Below, piece by piece: positions 47,558 to 56,005 of a stretch of DNA of 64,000 nt; the first letter of the stretch is position 1, and each line of letters begins with the position of its first letter. Position numbers and translations under genes: made by a program. Location: the NCBI RefSeq assembly GCF_002918555.1, contig NZ_PQMB01000006.1, positions 124,001-188,000 of the forward strand. Reading direction: 5' to 3'. This stretch comes from Citrobacter amalonaticus. GTDB lineage: Bacteria > Pseudomonadota > Gammaproteobacteria > Enterobacterales > Enterobacteriaceae. The notes beneath the pieces are model-generated. The model saw nothing but the letters and a program-made list of their open reading frames with translations. It was not told where the DNA came from and ran no database searches.

Positions 47558-47836
47558 TTATTGGGTTAACAGAGCCTTGATTTCTTGTTTTAATGCGTCG
47601 TCGTTGATCCCTGTCAGCAGGGCGGCGCCATTAAGCGTAGGGATACCGTAATCGCTGTTGGTGCGCATGGAGGTCACAATAAGGTCCATGCCGTTACAAT
47701 TAAGCGGGATCTCATTCAGACAGCACTGGGCGGTGGTGGCCGCAATGCCTTGTTCGGTCAGAAATTCCTGCAATTTGTGTGCAATCATGGTTGATGTCGA
47801 CATGCCGGTACCGCATGCCACAAGGATCTTTTTCAT
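47558..47836 (-). CDS. sgcB: SgcB, PTS EIIB component
   Basis: Cytosolic phosphotransfer domain, 92 residues. The phosphocysteine loop is ILVACGTGMSTSTM (Cys8), the galactitol-type EIIB P-loop. It overlaps sgcX by 4 bp (ATGA), so translation is coupled. Confidence 0.94.
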   Translation of the reverse strand: MKKILVACGTGMSTSTMIAHKLQEFLTEQGIAATTAQCCLNEIPLNCNGMDLIVTSMRTNSDYGIPTLNGAALLTGINDDALKQEIKALLTQ

Positions 47837-48954
47837 AATGGATGTGCCTCTTGTGTAGTGCCTGAATCAGGCTCAACGGGAAAATGCTCTGCTGGCATAC
47901 CAGCAAGGGCGGTCAGTAAGCGGATGCAGTCAGTCAGGTCACGCAGGCTGGCGACCTCCGCAGGGGAATGGGTATAGCGACAGGGAATAGAGAGGCTGGC
48001 GCAGGGAATGCCATCCAGCTCAACCTGAATATAACCCGTTTCGGTTATCACGCCGGGAGCGACTTCGCGCTGTACCGGAATGTTATGTTCACGGGCCGTC
48101 TGTTCCAGCATCCTTATCAGGCGTGGCGGCGTGATTAATCCCGCCAGCGTTCCCCGCCCATGGTAGTTCAGGCAGGTGATCCCCACGCCCTGGTTGATCC
48201 GGACCTCTGAATAGTCCTGTAGATCCGGGGTGTCACATGACGGCGTGATATCAATACCTATCGCCAGATCGGGTTTTACACGACGCAATACGGGAACAAT
48301 ACCGCGAATGTTGAACTCTTCCTGCACGGAAGCGACCAGATAAACAGCGATATCCAGCGGGGCAGCGCCAATGGCATCCGCCACGCCAAGCAACGCGGTA
48401 CAGCCCAGGCGGTCATCAAGCGCTTTGCTACAGACAAGATCGTTAGCCAGCAGCTGCGGTGGGTTGTACAGCGTGACCGGCGTCCCTGTCTGAATGCCCA
48501 TCCGTATGGCGTCGTCTTTGTCTTTGGCGCCGATATCAATCCACATTTTATCGATGGGCGGTGGCTGCGTGCGCTCATCGCCTTTGGCAAAGTGGTAGGC
48601 CTTAATGCCGATACACCCCATAACCGGACCTTTGTCGCCGGCGAGCGTGACGACGGAACCGGACATGGTGATCTGCGCAGGGCCGCCCACGCGCTCGAAG
48701 CGCAAAAATCCTGACGGTTCAATTTTGCGCACCATAAAACCAACTTCGTCCATGTGCGCGAAAATCATCAGTCGCAACGCATCGGGACGATCGCTGCCGT
48801 AGCGGGCGACGACATTTCCTAACCGATCGCGCCAGACCTCTTTTGCCTGACGGCCAAATTCTCGCAGCATGACTTCAGCGACTGCGTTTTCATGTCCTGA
48901 AAGCGCATTGTGTTGTAAAAGCGAGAACAGCGTTTCCTGCACAGAAAATGACAT
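47833..48954 (-). CDS. sgcX: SgcX, M42-family metallopeptidase/endoglucanase-like protein
   Basis: 373 residues from the ATG at 48954 (the 10 upstream codons are rejected; length then equals E. coli SgcX). M42 aminopeptidase fold: FAHMDEVGFMV with metal His and Asp, SKALDDRLGCTALL with the bridging Asp, VQEEFNIRG with catalytic Glu-Glu, DITPSCDTP and the final IPCRYTHSPAEVA with the last His. Its link to sugar uptake is unexplained. First gene of the seven-gene sgc operon. Confidence 0.93.
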   Translation of the reverse strand: MSFSVQETLFSLLQHNALSGHENAVAEVMLREFGRQAKEVWRDRLGNVVARYGSDRPDALRLMIFAHMDEVGFMVRKIEPSGFLRFERVGGPAQITMSGSVVTLAGDKGPVMGCIGIKAYHFAKGDERTQPPPIDKMWIDIGAKDKDDAIRMGIQTGTPVTLYNPPQLLANDLVCSKALDDRLGCTALLGVADAIGAAPLDIAVYLVASVQEEFNIRGIVPVLRRVKPDLAIGIDITPSCDTPDLQDYSEVRINQGVGITCLNYHGRGTLAGLITPPRLIRMLEQTAREHNIPVQREVAPGVITETGYIQVELDGIPCASLSIPCRYTHSPAEVASLRDLTDCIRLLTALAGMPAEHFPVEPDSGTTQEAHPL

Positions 48955-49022
48955 AGCTATCTCCGTTAAACGTAAAACAATCACTCATTGAGCGTTTTAT
49001 AGGCGCAGAATGGTCGGGTAAT

Positions 49023-49038
49023 TGTGAGCAGCCTCACG
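49023..49038 (-). promoter_or_regulatory. CRP-like site upstream of the sgc operon
   Basis: TGTGA-GCAGCC-TCACG, one mismatch from the CRP consensus, about 75 bp upstream of sgcX. Consistent with catabolite control of a PTS operon. Confidence 0.6.
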
Positions 49039-49137
49039 TAGAAATGCGCAGAGCAGGACAAATAAAAAATAATGTGATGAGAATGGAATAAAAGCGCTCA
49101 AAATTTATGAAAGTTGCGGAGGGGGAGAGCGGAAATC

Positions 49138-49683
49138 ATGAGTGAAATAATTGAGATTAATGAAACGCTGCAACTGCGGGCGGTGAATGAAAGTCACGTC
49201 GGGGCATTGCATCAACTCGTACTCAAAAATCAAGCGTGGTTGCAGCAGTCGCTGAACTGGCCGCAGTCCATTACCTCTGAAGATGACACGCGTAAAAACG
49301 TACAGGGCAACATGATGCTGCATCAGCGTGGCTATGCCAAAATGTTCCTGATATTTATGCGCGATGCGTTGGTGGGGGTGCTGTCGTTCAATCAGATTGA
49401 GCCACTGAACAAAGCGGCCTATGTCGGCTACTGGCTGGATGAGGCGCATCAGGGGCAGGGGATCATGTCCCGTGCGTTACAGGCATTGATTCATCACTTT
49501 GCGCAACAGGGCGAAATGCGGCGGTTTGTGATCAAATGTCGGGTCGATAATCTGGCGAGTAATCAGGTGGCACTGCGTAACGGGTTCGTTCTGGAAGGCC
49601 GTATGAAACAGGCCGAATTCCTGAACGATAGCTATGACGATGTGAATCTGTACGCACGGATCGTCGAACCGGCGTCAGAGTGA
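49138..49683 (+). CDS. rimL: Ribosomal-protein-serine N-acetyltransferase RimL
   Basis: GNAT acetyltransferase that converts ribosomal protein L12 to L7. 181 residues from the ATG at 49138 (upstream ATG at 49114 rejected, as the Shine-Dalgarno GGAGGGGGAGAG fits the later one). Core features: [27 protein letters not shown] carrying the acetyl-CoA loop, and [22 protein letters not shown]. Convergent with ydcK, the 3' ends overlapping by 9 bp as part of both coding regions. Confidence 0.95.
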   Translation: MSEIIEINETLQLRAVNESHVGALHQLVLKNQAWLQQSLNWPQSITSEDDTRKNVQGNMMLHQRGYAKMFLIFMRDALVGVLSFNQIEPLNKAAYVGYWLDEAHQGQGIMSRALQALIHHFAQQGEMRRFVIKCRVDNLASNQVALRNGFVLEGRMKQAEFLNDSYDDVNLYARIVEPASE

Positions 49684-50655
49684 GCCAATCAACGGCGTCC
49701 GGATAATATACGCCTTGCCGTTGATCACTTTTGGCCCGCGCAGCTGGATGGTGTCCCCCTCAGCCGCTTCAATCACGGCATGGTCGGTCACTTCGATATG
49801 ATTTTCGATAATCACCGCGCCGAGTATGCGGGCATTTCCCTGAATCAGGATGTGATCGTCAAGCAAGACCGGACCGCCGCGCACTTGCGCATTACCGCCA
49901 ACCAGAACATGCTGTTTCAGCACACAGTTGCCTTCAACGGTAGCATATTCAGCCACTTGTGAACGGTAATGCAGAGTCGGGATCGCATCCACTTCGCGCC
50001 CGGCAATGACCCGCGCGTGGCCGTACACTTTTGCACAGTCGCACAGCCAGACGTTATTCTCTTCATTGCCTTCCAGCCAGGCGAAGTCGAAAACCTCCGC
50101 GCGATGCTCAATAAACGCCTGACGGACAACCGCATCTCCGTAAATCTGCGCCTGATGCACAATGCGTGAGCGAGTGACGGTTGCACGGTCATAAATCTGC
50201 AACGGAAGATCGCTTTCCTGCGTTAATCCTTTGGCCGCGATGATGTCTGACTCTTCAAGGATGCGGGCATTGCCAAAAAGGTGACACTCGCCGTGTACAC
50301 GAGAATTTTCTATGGTGACGTTGTCACTTATTCTGGCGCCGTGACCAATCTCCGAATCGCCAATCCAGGCGTTATCGCTAATTTCAACGTTACCCTGAAT
50401 GACGCAGATGCCGGTGATTCGCGCATTTCCCGATATTTTGGCCCCGGCAAAAACGAGCGTATTCACATCGTAAATCCAGCAGTGCCCGTCCTGGGCCAGT
50501 GCGCTTTCACTATCAACCCAGCCGCCAGCCTCACCGGCGTTGACATCATTAAACGCGGAGAGGGCGATAATCTGGCGTAGTAATACGCTCTTTTTGTTAC
50601 CCTTATCCTGATAACTGAAGGATCGCTGTTCTTCACTCAGCCGATATTTGGTCAT
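49675..50655 (-). CDS. ydcK: Left-handed beta-helix (hexapeptide-repeat) protein YdcK
   Basis: 326 residues, as in E. coli. Made mostly of imperfect hexapeptide-like repeats ([54 protein letters not shown]) that form a left-handed helix like that of acyl- or sugar-nucleotide transferases. No complete catalytic motif is recognised. N-terminal [20 protein letters not shown]. Activity unknown. Confidence 0.93.
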   Translation of the reverse strand: MTKYRLSEEQRSFSYQDKGNKKSVLLRQIIALSAFNDVNAGEAGGWVDSESALAQDGHCWIYDVNTLVFAGAKISGNARITGICVIQGNVEISDNAWIGDSEIGHGARISDNVTIENSRVHGECHLFGNARILEESDIIAAKGLTQESDLPLQIYDRATVTRSRIVHQAQIYGDAVVRQAFIEHRAEVFDFAWLEGNEENNVWLCDCAKVYGHARVIAGREVDAIPTLHYRSQVAEYATVEGNCVLKQHVLVGGNAQVRGGPVLLDDHILIQGNARILGAVIIENHIEVTDHAVIEAAEGDTIQLRGPKVINGKAYIIRTPLIGSL

Positions 50656-50674
50656 GGGGGCTTTCCGTTTACGT

Positions 50675-50770
50675 GTTTATACTCGTCACACTTCAGGCTG
50701 CGGGGCGAGCGCTGATCGAAACGACTACGCCGTTTTGTCCCGCAGCCCAACTCGTTAGAGTATATATAAC
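50675..50770. repeat. Enterobacterial intergenic palindromic repeat between ydcK and tehA
   Basis: Outer arms TATACTCGT and its counterpart GAGTATA; inner arms GGCTGCGGG (50696-50704) and CCCGCAGCC (50739-50747). The CTCGTCA ... CTTCAGGCTGC and GCAGCCCAACTCG ends match, by memory, the common enterobacterial repeat also seen before ydcH. Confidence 0.55.
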
Positions 50771-50851
50771 CGTAACCAATTTTGTGTTGCTGGCTAAACG
50801 ATCGGAAATTCCATAAAATGCATTTAAAATATACTTTATAAATTAAACAAA

Positions 50852-51856
50852 ATGAGTAAAAACGCACAGAACAAACGGGTGCTAAATCTGCCTGCCGGTT
50901 ATTTTGGCATGGTGCTGGGAACCATCGGGATGGGTTTCGCCTGGCGTTATGCCAGCCAGATATGGCAGGTAACTCACTGGATTGGCGATGGGCTGGTGGT
51001 TTTTGCCATGATCCTCTGGGGATTGCTGACGCTGGCTTTTCTCACCCGGCTGGTACGATTCCCCCACAGCGTCATCGCTGAGATTCGTCATCCGGTGATG
51101 AGCAGTTTTGTCAGCCTGTTTCCGGCCACCACCATGCTGGTGGCTATTGGCTTTGTTCCCTGGTACCGCCCATTAGCGGTGGGATTATTCAGCGTCGGCG
51201 TGGTGATCCAACTGACTTACGCTGCCTGGCAAACGGCGGGATTGTGGCGCGGCTCGCATCCTGAAGAGGCAACCACGCCAGGGCTGTATTTGCCAACGGT
51301 CGCCAATAACTTTATCAGTGCGATGGCCTGCGGCGCGCTGGGCTACACCGATGCCGGTCTGGTGTTTCTGGGCGCTGGCGTGTTTTCCTGGCTGAGCCTG
51401 GAGCCGGTGATACTTCAGCGGCTACGCAGCTGCGGTGAGTTGCCCACCGTGCTGCGCACCTCACTTGGTATTCAGCTGGCTCCGGCGCTGGTGGCCTGTA
51501 GCGCCTGGCTGAGCGTCAATGGCGGCGAAGGGGATACGCTGGCAAAAATGCTGTTCGGCTACGGGTTGCTGCAGCTGCTGTTTATGCTGCGCCTGATGCC
51601 GTGGTATCTCTCACAACCGTTCAACGCCTCTTTCTGGAGTTTCTCATTTGGCGTGTCGGCATTGGCGACCACAGGATTACATCTGGGTCATGCCAGCGAA
51701 TCCGGTTTTTTTCATACGCTGGCAATTCCGTTATTCATCTTTACTAACTTCATTATCGCACTCTTGCTGATCCGCACGTTCGCATTGCTGATTCAGGGAA
51801 AACTGCTTATCTGTACCGAACGTGCCGCATTACTGAAATCTGAGGACAACACATGA
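50852..51856 (+). CDS. tehA: Tellurite-resistance / dicarboxylate transporter TehA (SLAC1-type channel)
   Basis: Inner-membrane protein of 334 residues with ten helices in the TDT/SLAC1 anion-channel fold. It begins after the ATG with [25 protein letters not shown], the family signature; [18 protein letters not shown] and [24 protein letters not shown] follow. Its overexpression with TehB gives tellurite resistance in E. coli. Overlaps tehB by 4 bp. Confidence 0.96.
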   Translation: MSKNAQNKRVLNLPAGYFGMVLGTIGMGFAWRYASQIWQVTHWIGDGLVVFAMILWGLLTLAFLTRLVRFPHSVIAEIRHPVMSSFVSLFPATTMLVAIGFVPWYRPLAVGLFSVGVVIQLTYAAWQTAGLWRGSHPEEATTPGLYLPTVANNFISAMACGALGYTDAGLVFLGAGVFSWLSLEPVILQRLRSCGELPTVLRTSLGIQLAPALVACSAWLSVNGGEGDTLAKMLFGYGLLQLLFMLRLMPWYLSQPFNASFWSFSFGVSALATTGLHLGHASESGFFHTLAIPLFIFTNFIIALLLIRTFALLIQGKLLICTERAALLKSEDNT

Positions 51857-52449
51857 CCCTTCGCGATGAAAACTACTTTACTGAGAAATACGATTTAACC
51901 CGTACCCATTCGGATGTGCTTGAAGCCGTGAAGGTAGTGAAGCCGGGTAAAACGCTGGATCTGGGATGCGGAAATGGCCGTAACAGCTTCTACCTGGCGG
52001 CGAACGGCTATCAGGTGACCGCGTGGGACAAAAACCCAATGAGCATCGCCAACGTCGAGCGGATCAAGGCCGCAGAAGGGCTGGAAAATCTGCAGGCGAA
52101 GGTAGTGGATCTCAATGCACTACGTTTTGAGGGCGAATATGATTTTATCCTCTCGACCGTTGTGATGATGTTCCTTGAAGCGAAGACCATTCCAGGGCTT
52201 ATCGCGAATATGCAGCGCTGTACCAGGCCGGGCGGGTATAACCTGATTGTCGCCGCGATGGATACAGACGATTTTCCGTGTACCGTTGGCTTCCCGTTTG
52301 CGTTTAAAGAAGGGGAGTTACGTCGCTATTACGACGGCTGGGAGCGGCTGAAGTACAACGAAGATGTTGGCGAGCTGCACCGTACTGACGAAAACGGCAA
52401 CCGTATCAAGCTGCGTTTTGCGACGCTTTTGGCGCGTAAAACAGGCTGA
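51853..52449 (+). CDS. tehB: Tellurite methyltransferase TehB
   Basis: SAM-dependent methyltransferase of 198 residues that volatilises tellurite and selenite. SAM motif [18 protein letters not shown] near 36-53, acidic residue in VTAWDKNP, then [23 protein letters not shown]. Coupled to tehA through the ATGA overlap. Confidence 0.97.
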   Translation: MTLRDENYFTEKYDLTRTHSDVLEAVKVVKPGKTLDLGCGNGRNSFYLAANGYQVTAWDKNPMSIANVERIKAAEGLENLQAKVVDLNALRFEGEYDFILSTVVMMFLEAKTIPGLIANMQRCTRPGGYNLIVAAMDTDDFPCTVGFPFAFKEGELRRYYDGWERLKYNEDVGELHRTDENGNRIKLRFATLLARKTG

Positions 52450-52606
52450 CATTCGTCGACTGTAAGTCCCTCTGCGCACGACTATTTTTACCGTTTCGCG
52501 CGCAGAGAGTAAATTGTGCGTTTGTTACCATTTTTAGGACGACGGAACTGATTTCCCTTTGCTACTATTTCATTTGCATATCTGCAAAAATTAAAGGGAT
52601 CGTTTC

Positions 52607-53275
52607 ATGCGTACTCATACTTTTTTTAAAGTTGCAGTGCTTTCAGGCTTGCTGGCGTTATCCGGTTGTGCATCTAAAATTACCCAGCCGGAGAAATATT
52701 CAGGTTTTTTAAAGGATTACTCAGGTTTACAAGAAACAACATCAGCAACAGGTAAACCCGTGCTGCGTTGGGTTTCTCCAGATTTTAATGAAGCTAATTA
52801 CGATAACATTGTCTGGAATCCGATTACTTATTATCCGGTACCCAAACCCACCACCCAGGTGGGCGAGAAGGTTCTGGATAGACTGCTGGCGTACACCAAT
52901 GACAAGATGAAAACGTCTGTCAGTCAGCGTAAACCTCTGGTCACCACCCCAGGTCCGCGCAGCCTGATCTTCCGTGGCGCGATCACCGGTGTGGATACCA
53001 GCAAAGAAGGTCTTCAGTTCTATGAAGTGGTTCCGGTGGCGTTGGTCGTCGCAGGAACGCAAATGGCCACAGGCCATCGTACTATGGACACACACCTCTA
53101 CTTTGAAGGCGAGCTGATTGATGCGGCTACGCATAAGCCTGTCATTAAAGTTGTACGTCAGGGAGAAGGTAAAGACCTGAGCAACGAAAACACGCCAATG
53201 ACGTTTGAGGCGTTGAAACAGGTTATCGATGACATGGGGACAGATGCCACCATGTTTGAGGTGAATAAAAAATAA
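52607..53275 (+). CDS. ydcL: DUF3313 lipoprotein YdcL
   Basis: 222-residue lipoprotein, same length as E. coli YdcL, function unknown. Signal MRTHTFFKVAVLSGLLALSGC with lipobox Cys at about residue 21. The mature protein contains ITQPEKYSGFLKDYSGL, NITYYP-like VWNPITYYPVPKPTTQVG and LYFEGELIDAATHKPVIKVV. Tetracistronic context is not evident; it has its own promoter region and a terminator. Confidence 0.95.
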   Translation: MRTHTFFKVAVLSGLLALSGCASKITQPEKYSGFLKDYSGLQETTSATGKPVLRWVSPDFNEANYDNIVWNPITYYPVPKPTTQVGEKVLDRLLAYTNDKMKTSVSQRKPLVTTPGPRSLIFRGAITGVDTSKEGLQFYEVVPVALVVAGTQMATGHRTMDTHLYFEGELIDAATHKPVIKVVRQGEGKDLSNENTPMTFEALKQVIDDMGTDATMFEVNKK

Positions 53276-53281
53276 CGTTAC

Positions 53282-53312
53282 AGCGCCATCCCCCAGGGAT
53301 GGCGCTTCTCTT
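53282..53312. terminator. Terminator between ydcL and the EamA exporter
   Basis: AGCGCCATCCC / GGGATGGCGCT, 11-bp stem, followed by TCTCTTT on the plus strand; convergent genes. Confidence 0.8.
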
Positions 53313-54205
53313 TACGCTATTCGTCGACGCAAGAACGCTTGCGGGCGGGCAAACATCACCAGATTTCCTGCCAGAATTAGTATCAGCCCAATAACGGCAT
53401 TCACTTCCCACACATATCCCTCATAAACGGTGGAGATCGACAGGGCAACCAGCGGAAAAAGCAGCGTGCTGTAAGCGGCATTGCTGGGTCCAATACGCCC
53501 CACCAGAGTGAAATAAGCGCCGAAAGCGATCACTGAACCAAATACGGCCAGATATAACAGCGCGCCGAGATAGCTGAAGGTCCACTGGGGGGCGAAGCTA
53601 TCGCCGCGCAACAGGGCGATGACGGCGATAAGCAGCGTGCCGTACAGCATGGCCCAGCTATTGGTGGTCATTATCTCCAGCCCCTTTTTCTGGTGGCGCA
53701 GGCTTATCATGTTACCTAAGGAGAATCCAAAGGTGCCGAGGGCGCTGAGGCCGATCCCGAGCAACAGCGAATGGCTGAATCCACTGTTAACCAGATCCTG
53801 CCAGAACAGCGTAATGATGCCCGTCACGCCTAACGCCGCAGCGTAATAGAAACGCGCCGGGGGCTTTTGTCCAAAAAAGATGAAGCTATTGACCGCATTG
53901 AATAATACCGCCATCGAGAAAATGACCGACTCCAGTCCGGTGTTGATCCATGCAGCGGCGGTATAAAAACACCAGAAATTAAAACAGAAAACGCAGCAGC
54001 CCTGCATGATACAAAACAGGTGGTCGCGACCGGAAAGCTTACGCAGTTTTCCCCGCATGCTCATCATCAGCATCATTAATGCGGTGGCAACGGCGAAGCG
54101 CCAGAAAATGGACACGGGGGCAGAAACCGGTCCCTGTTGCAGATAGATAGCAATCCACGTTGTTCCCCAAATAACCACGACCAGGCCGTACAGTAGCACG
54201 TTCAT
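53312..54205 (-). CDS. EamA/DMT-family transporter
   Basis: Inner-membrane exporter of small metabolites, 297 residues, ten helices in two EamA halves. The ATG at 54205 (MNVLLYGLVVVIWGTTWIAIYL) is preferred over one 7 codons earlier. First-half motif WGTTWIAIYLQQGPVSAPVSIFWRFA; second half ends YEGYVWEVNAVIGLILILAGN. It is divergent from the AraC regulator at 54380, which probably controls it. Not in this place in E. coli K-12. Substrate unknown. Confidence 0.87.
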   Translation of the reverse strand: MNVLLYGLVVVIWGTTWIAIYLQQGPVSAPVSIFWRFAVATALMMLMMSMRGKLRKLSGRDHLFCIMQGCCVFCFNFWCFYTAAAWINTGLESVIFSMAVLFNAVNSFIFFGQKPPARFYYAAALGVTGIITLFWQDLVNSGFSHSLLLGIGLSALGTFGFSLGNMISLRHQKKGLEIMTTNSWAMLYGTLLIAVIALLRGDSFAPQWTFSYLGALLYLAVFGSVIAFGAYFTLVGRIGPSNAAYSTLLFPLVALSISTVYEGYVWEVNAVIGLILILAGNLVMFARPQAFLRRRIA

Positions 54206-54379
54206 AATTCTCTCTTTTCTTCTCATCCGGACAATAACGATGACAGGAAGCGAAAAGGGCGGCTTTCATGAGCTTGCGCGTCACTTGCAAAATCTTGCGC
54301 TTTTTTGCGTTATGGGACTGGTAACGAAGGTTGGCTGAGATAGACTGAGGTCCTGCCCAACTTTTCACGATGTGATGGT

Positions 54380-55249
54380 ATGTCTCAGCCTTACGATGCC
54401 TTTGAAAAATTACGCCAACATAATGCCGTGCTGCATGAATCAGTTGCGTTACATTCGGGGATCCAACTGGCGGCATGGTCCAACACCCGGGATAACATTA
54501 CCCAATACTGTGACCACCATACCCTGAGTCTGTACGTGGCGGACGGTTATGAGAGCTACCATAAAACGCCCGGCGGCTGGAAAAATGGAGGGGGGCCAGA
54601 CCGCTTCTGCCTGATGCCCAAAGAGAGCGAATCCACCTGGGACATCCGCGACAATCTTTCCTTCGTACACCTCTATTGTACCGATACGCATTTGCGCGAG
54701 GTGGGGGAACAGGTGTGGGATAAAAGCCCGTATGGCTTCACGCTTGATGAAAAAACTTTCGGCAACGATCCGGGTATCACGGCGGTCTACCGGCAGTTTT
54801 TGCTGGGTAATGACTGGCAGCAACCAGCGAACCATCTTACGCTCAGCGCCGCCTCGTCGTTGTTGCTGACCCATCTGATTCAAAATTACTGTAACGTACA
54901 GTGGCGGTTGCCGACGGTAACGGGGGGCCTGGCACCCGTGACGCTACGCAACGTACTGGCCTATATTGAGTCGCATCTGGCCGATTCACTGACGCTGGGC
55001 GATCTGGCGAGTGAAGCGGCGCTTAGCGAGTTCCACTTTGCCAGAATGTTTCGCCAGTCAATGAAAATGGCGCCGCATCAGTATGTGATGCAGCGACGGA
55101 TGGCGCTGGCGCAGCAGCTGGTATGCTATTCTCAGCGTTCCCTGACCGATATTGCGCTGGCCTGCGGCTTCAGCTCCCCAAGCCACTTCAGCAACCGTTT
55201 TAAACAGGTAACGGGTAAGACGCCATCGCAGTTACGCGCGGCGGGGTAG
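54380..55249 (+). CDS. AraC-family transcriptional regulator
   Basis: 289 residues. The N-terminal 180 residues are a cupin-like sensor domain (ITQYCDHHTLSLYVADGYESY, FCLMPKESESTWDIRDNLSFVHLYC). The C-terminal 100 residues are a double HTH: LADSLTLGDLASEAALSEFHFARMFRQ and LTDIALACGFSSPSHFSNRFKQVTGKTPSQLR. Divergent from the EamA transporter with about 175 bp between them; likely a ligand-responsive activator of it. Effector unknown. Confidence 0.87.
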   Translation: MSQPYDAFEKLRQHNAVLHESVALHSGIQLAAWSNTRDNITQYCDHHTLSLYVADGYESYHKTPGGWKNGGGPDRFCLMPKESESTWDIRDNLSFVHLYCTDTHLREVGEQVWDKSPYGFTLDEKTFGNDPGITAVYRQFLLGNDWQQPANHLTLSAASSLLLTHLIQNYCNVQWRLPTVTGGLAPVTLRNVLAYIESHLADSLTLGDLASEAALSEFHFARMFRQSMKMAPHQYVMQRRMALAQQLVCYSQRSLTDIALACGFSSPSHFSNRFKQVTGKTPSQLRAAG

Positions 55250-56005
55250 CCTTAATACCGTGTAACATACATCTCCGGGTATGAGGTGAGTAGCCCCGCC
55301 GGTTCTCCAGTGTTCCGTCACTTATCTCTGTAAACTCGCTGACGCCTGTACCCCCGGTGGTTGATTTCCTTTGGCATATCGTCAGTGTGGCCTCCGGAAA
55401 CCTGCTGCCAGCTGAACCCTTTGTTGGCTTCCACAATCGCTTCCATTTCGGGGGATCACGTTCACCATTCGGTTTCGGCCCGGATACTTCGCTGTCTACG
55501 TTTCACCTTCCAGGTTACCCGGGGAGGCCCAGCTGACGTTCATCCGGCTCACCGGTGAACCTGTCATAGCTTTCAGTCTTCTCAGTAGTCAGAAAACCTA
55601 CGGGTATATCGGCCTCCCGACCTGATAGTTATTTGTTAACCACTTTATAGCATTCCGAAATGTTATAAATTATTGGACACGTAAAAACAGCGCCGTTTGC
55701 ATGCCTATTAAATCGATTTTTTGTTACAAAAAACACTAATTGTACGACATTTGATTCAGGATACATTTTTTTGTGATTTTTTGGTTACGCTCGGGTATCA
55801 GCCGGCAGTCCCCGATATTAAGATCAGGGCGCTCAAAGATACGGGCGTGAAAGCTCATAATCAATGAAAACAATAAATCATAATCAACTTACTATTTGTT
55901 GTGTGGCGTCTCAGCAACCACCATCAGATAGCCAAGAGGTGGAGGACAATGAGTTAATTTATTAAAGGTTATTAACGATAATAACGTAATCCTGAGGAAT
56001 ATAAA
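55250..56005. other. Non-coding stretch with decayed coding relics, then AT-rich leader
   Basis: The first 370 bp (55258-55625) contain broken minus-strand frames that read like protein fragments (MEAIVEANKGFSWQQVSGGH; a separate READIPVGFLTTEKTESYDR) but no intact gene or named family. The next 380 bp are clearly more AT-rich than the flanks. A dyad GTTATTA-ACGA-TAATAAC at 55968-55985 lies 8 nt before TGAGGA, the Shine-Dalgarno of the following gene. Confidence 0.45.

Noticed and set aside
55250-55300. Possible lost 3' end of ydcO (a VCYTVL stretch recalls the YdcO C-terminus)
   Set aside because: Only six or seven residues agree and the flanks do not; taken as chance.
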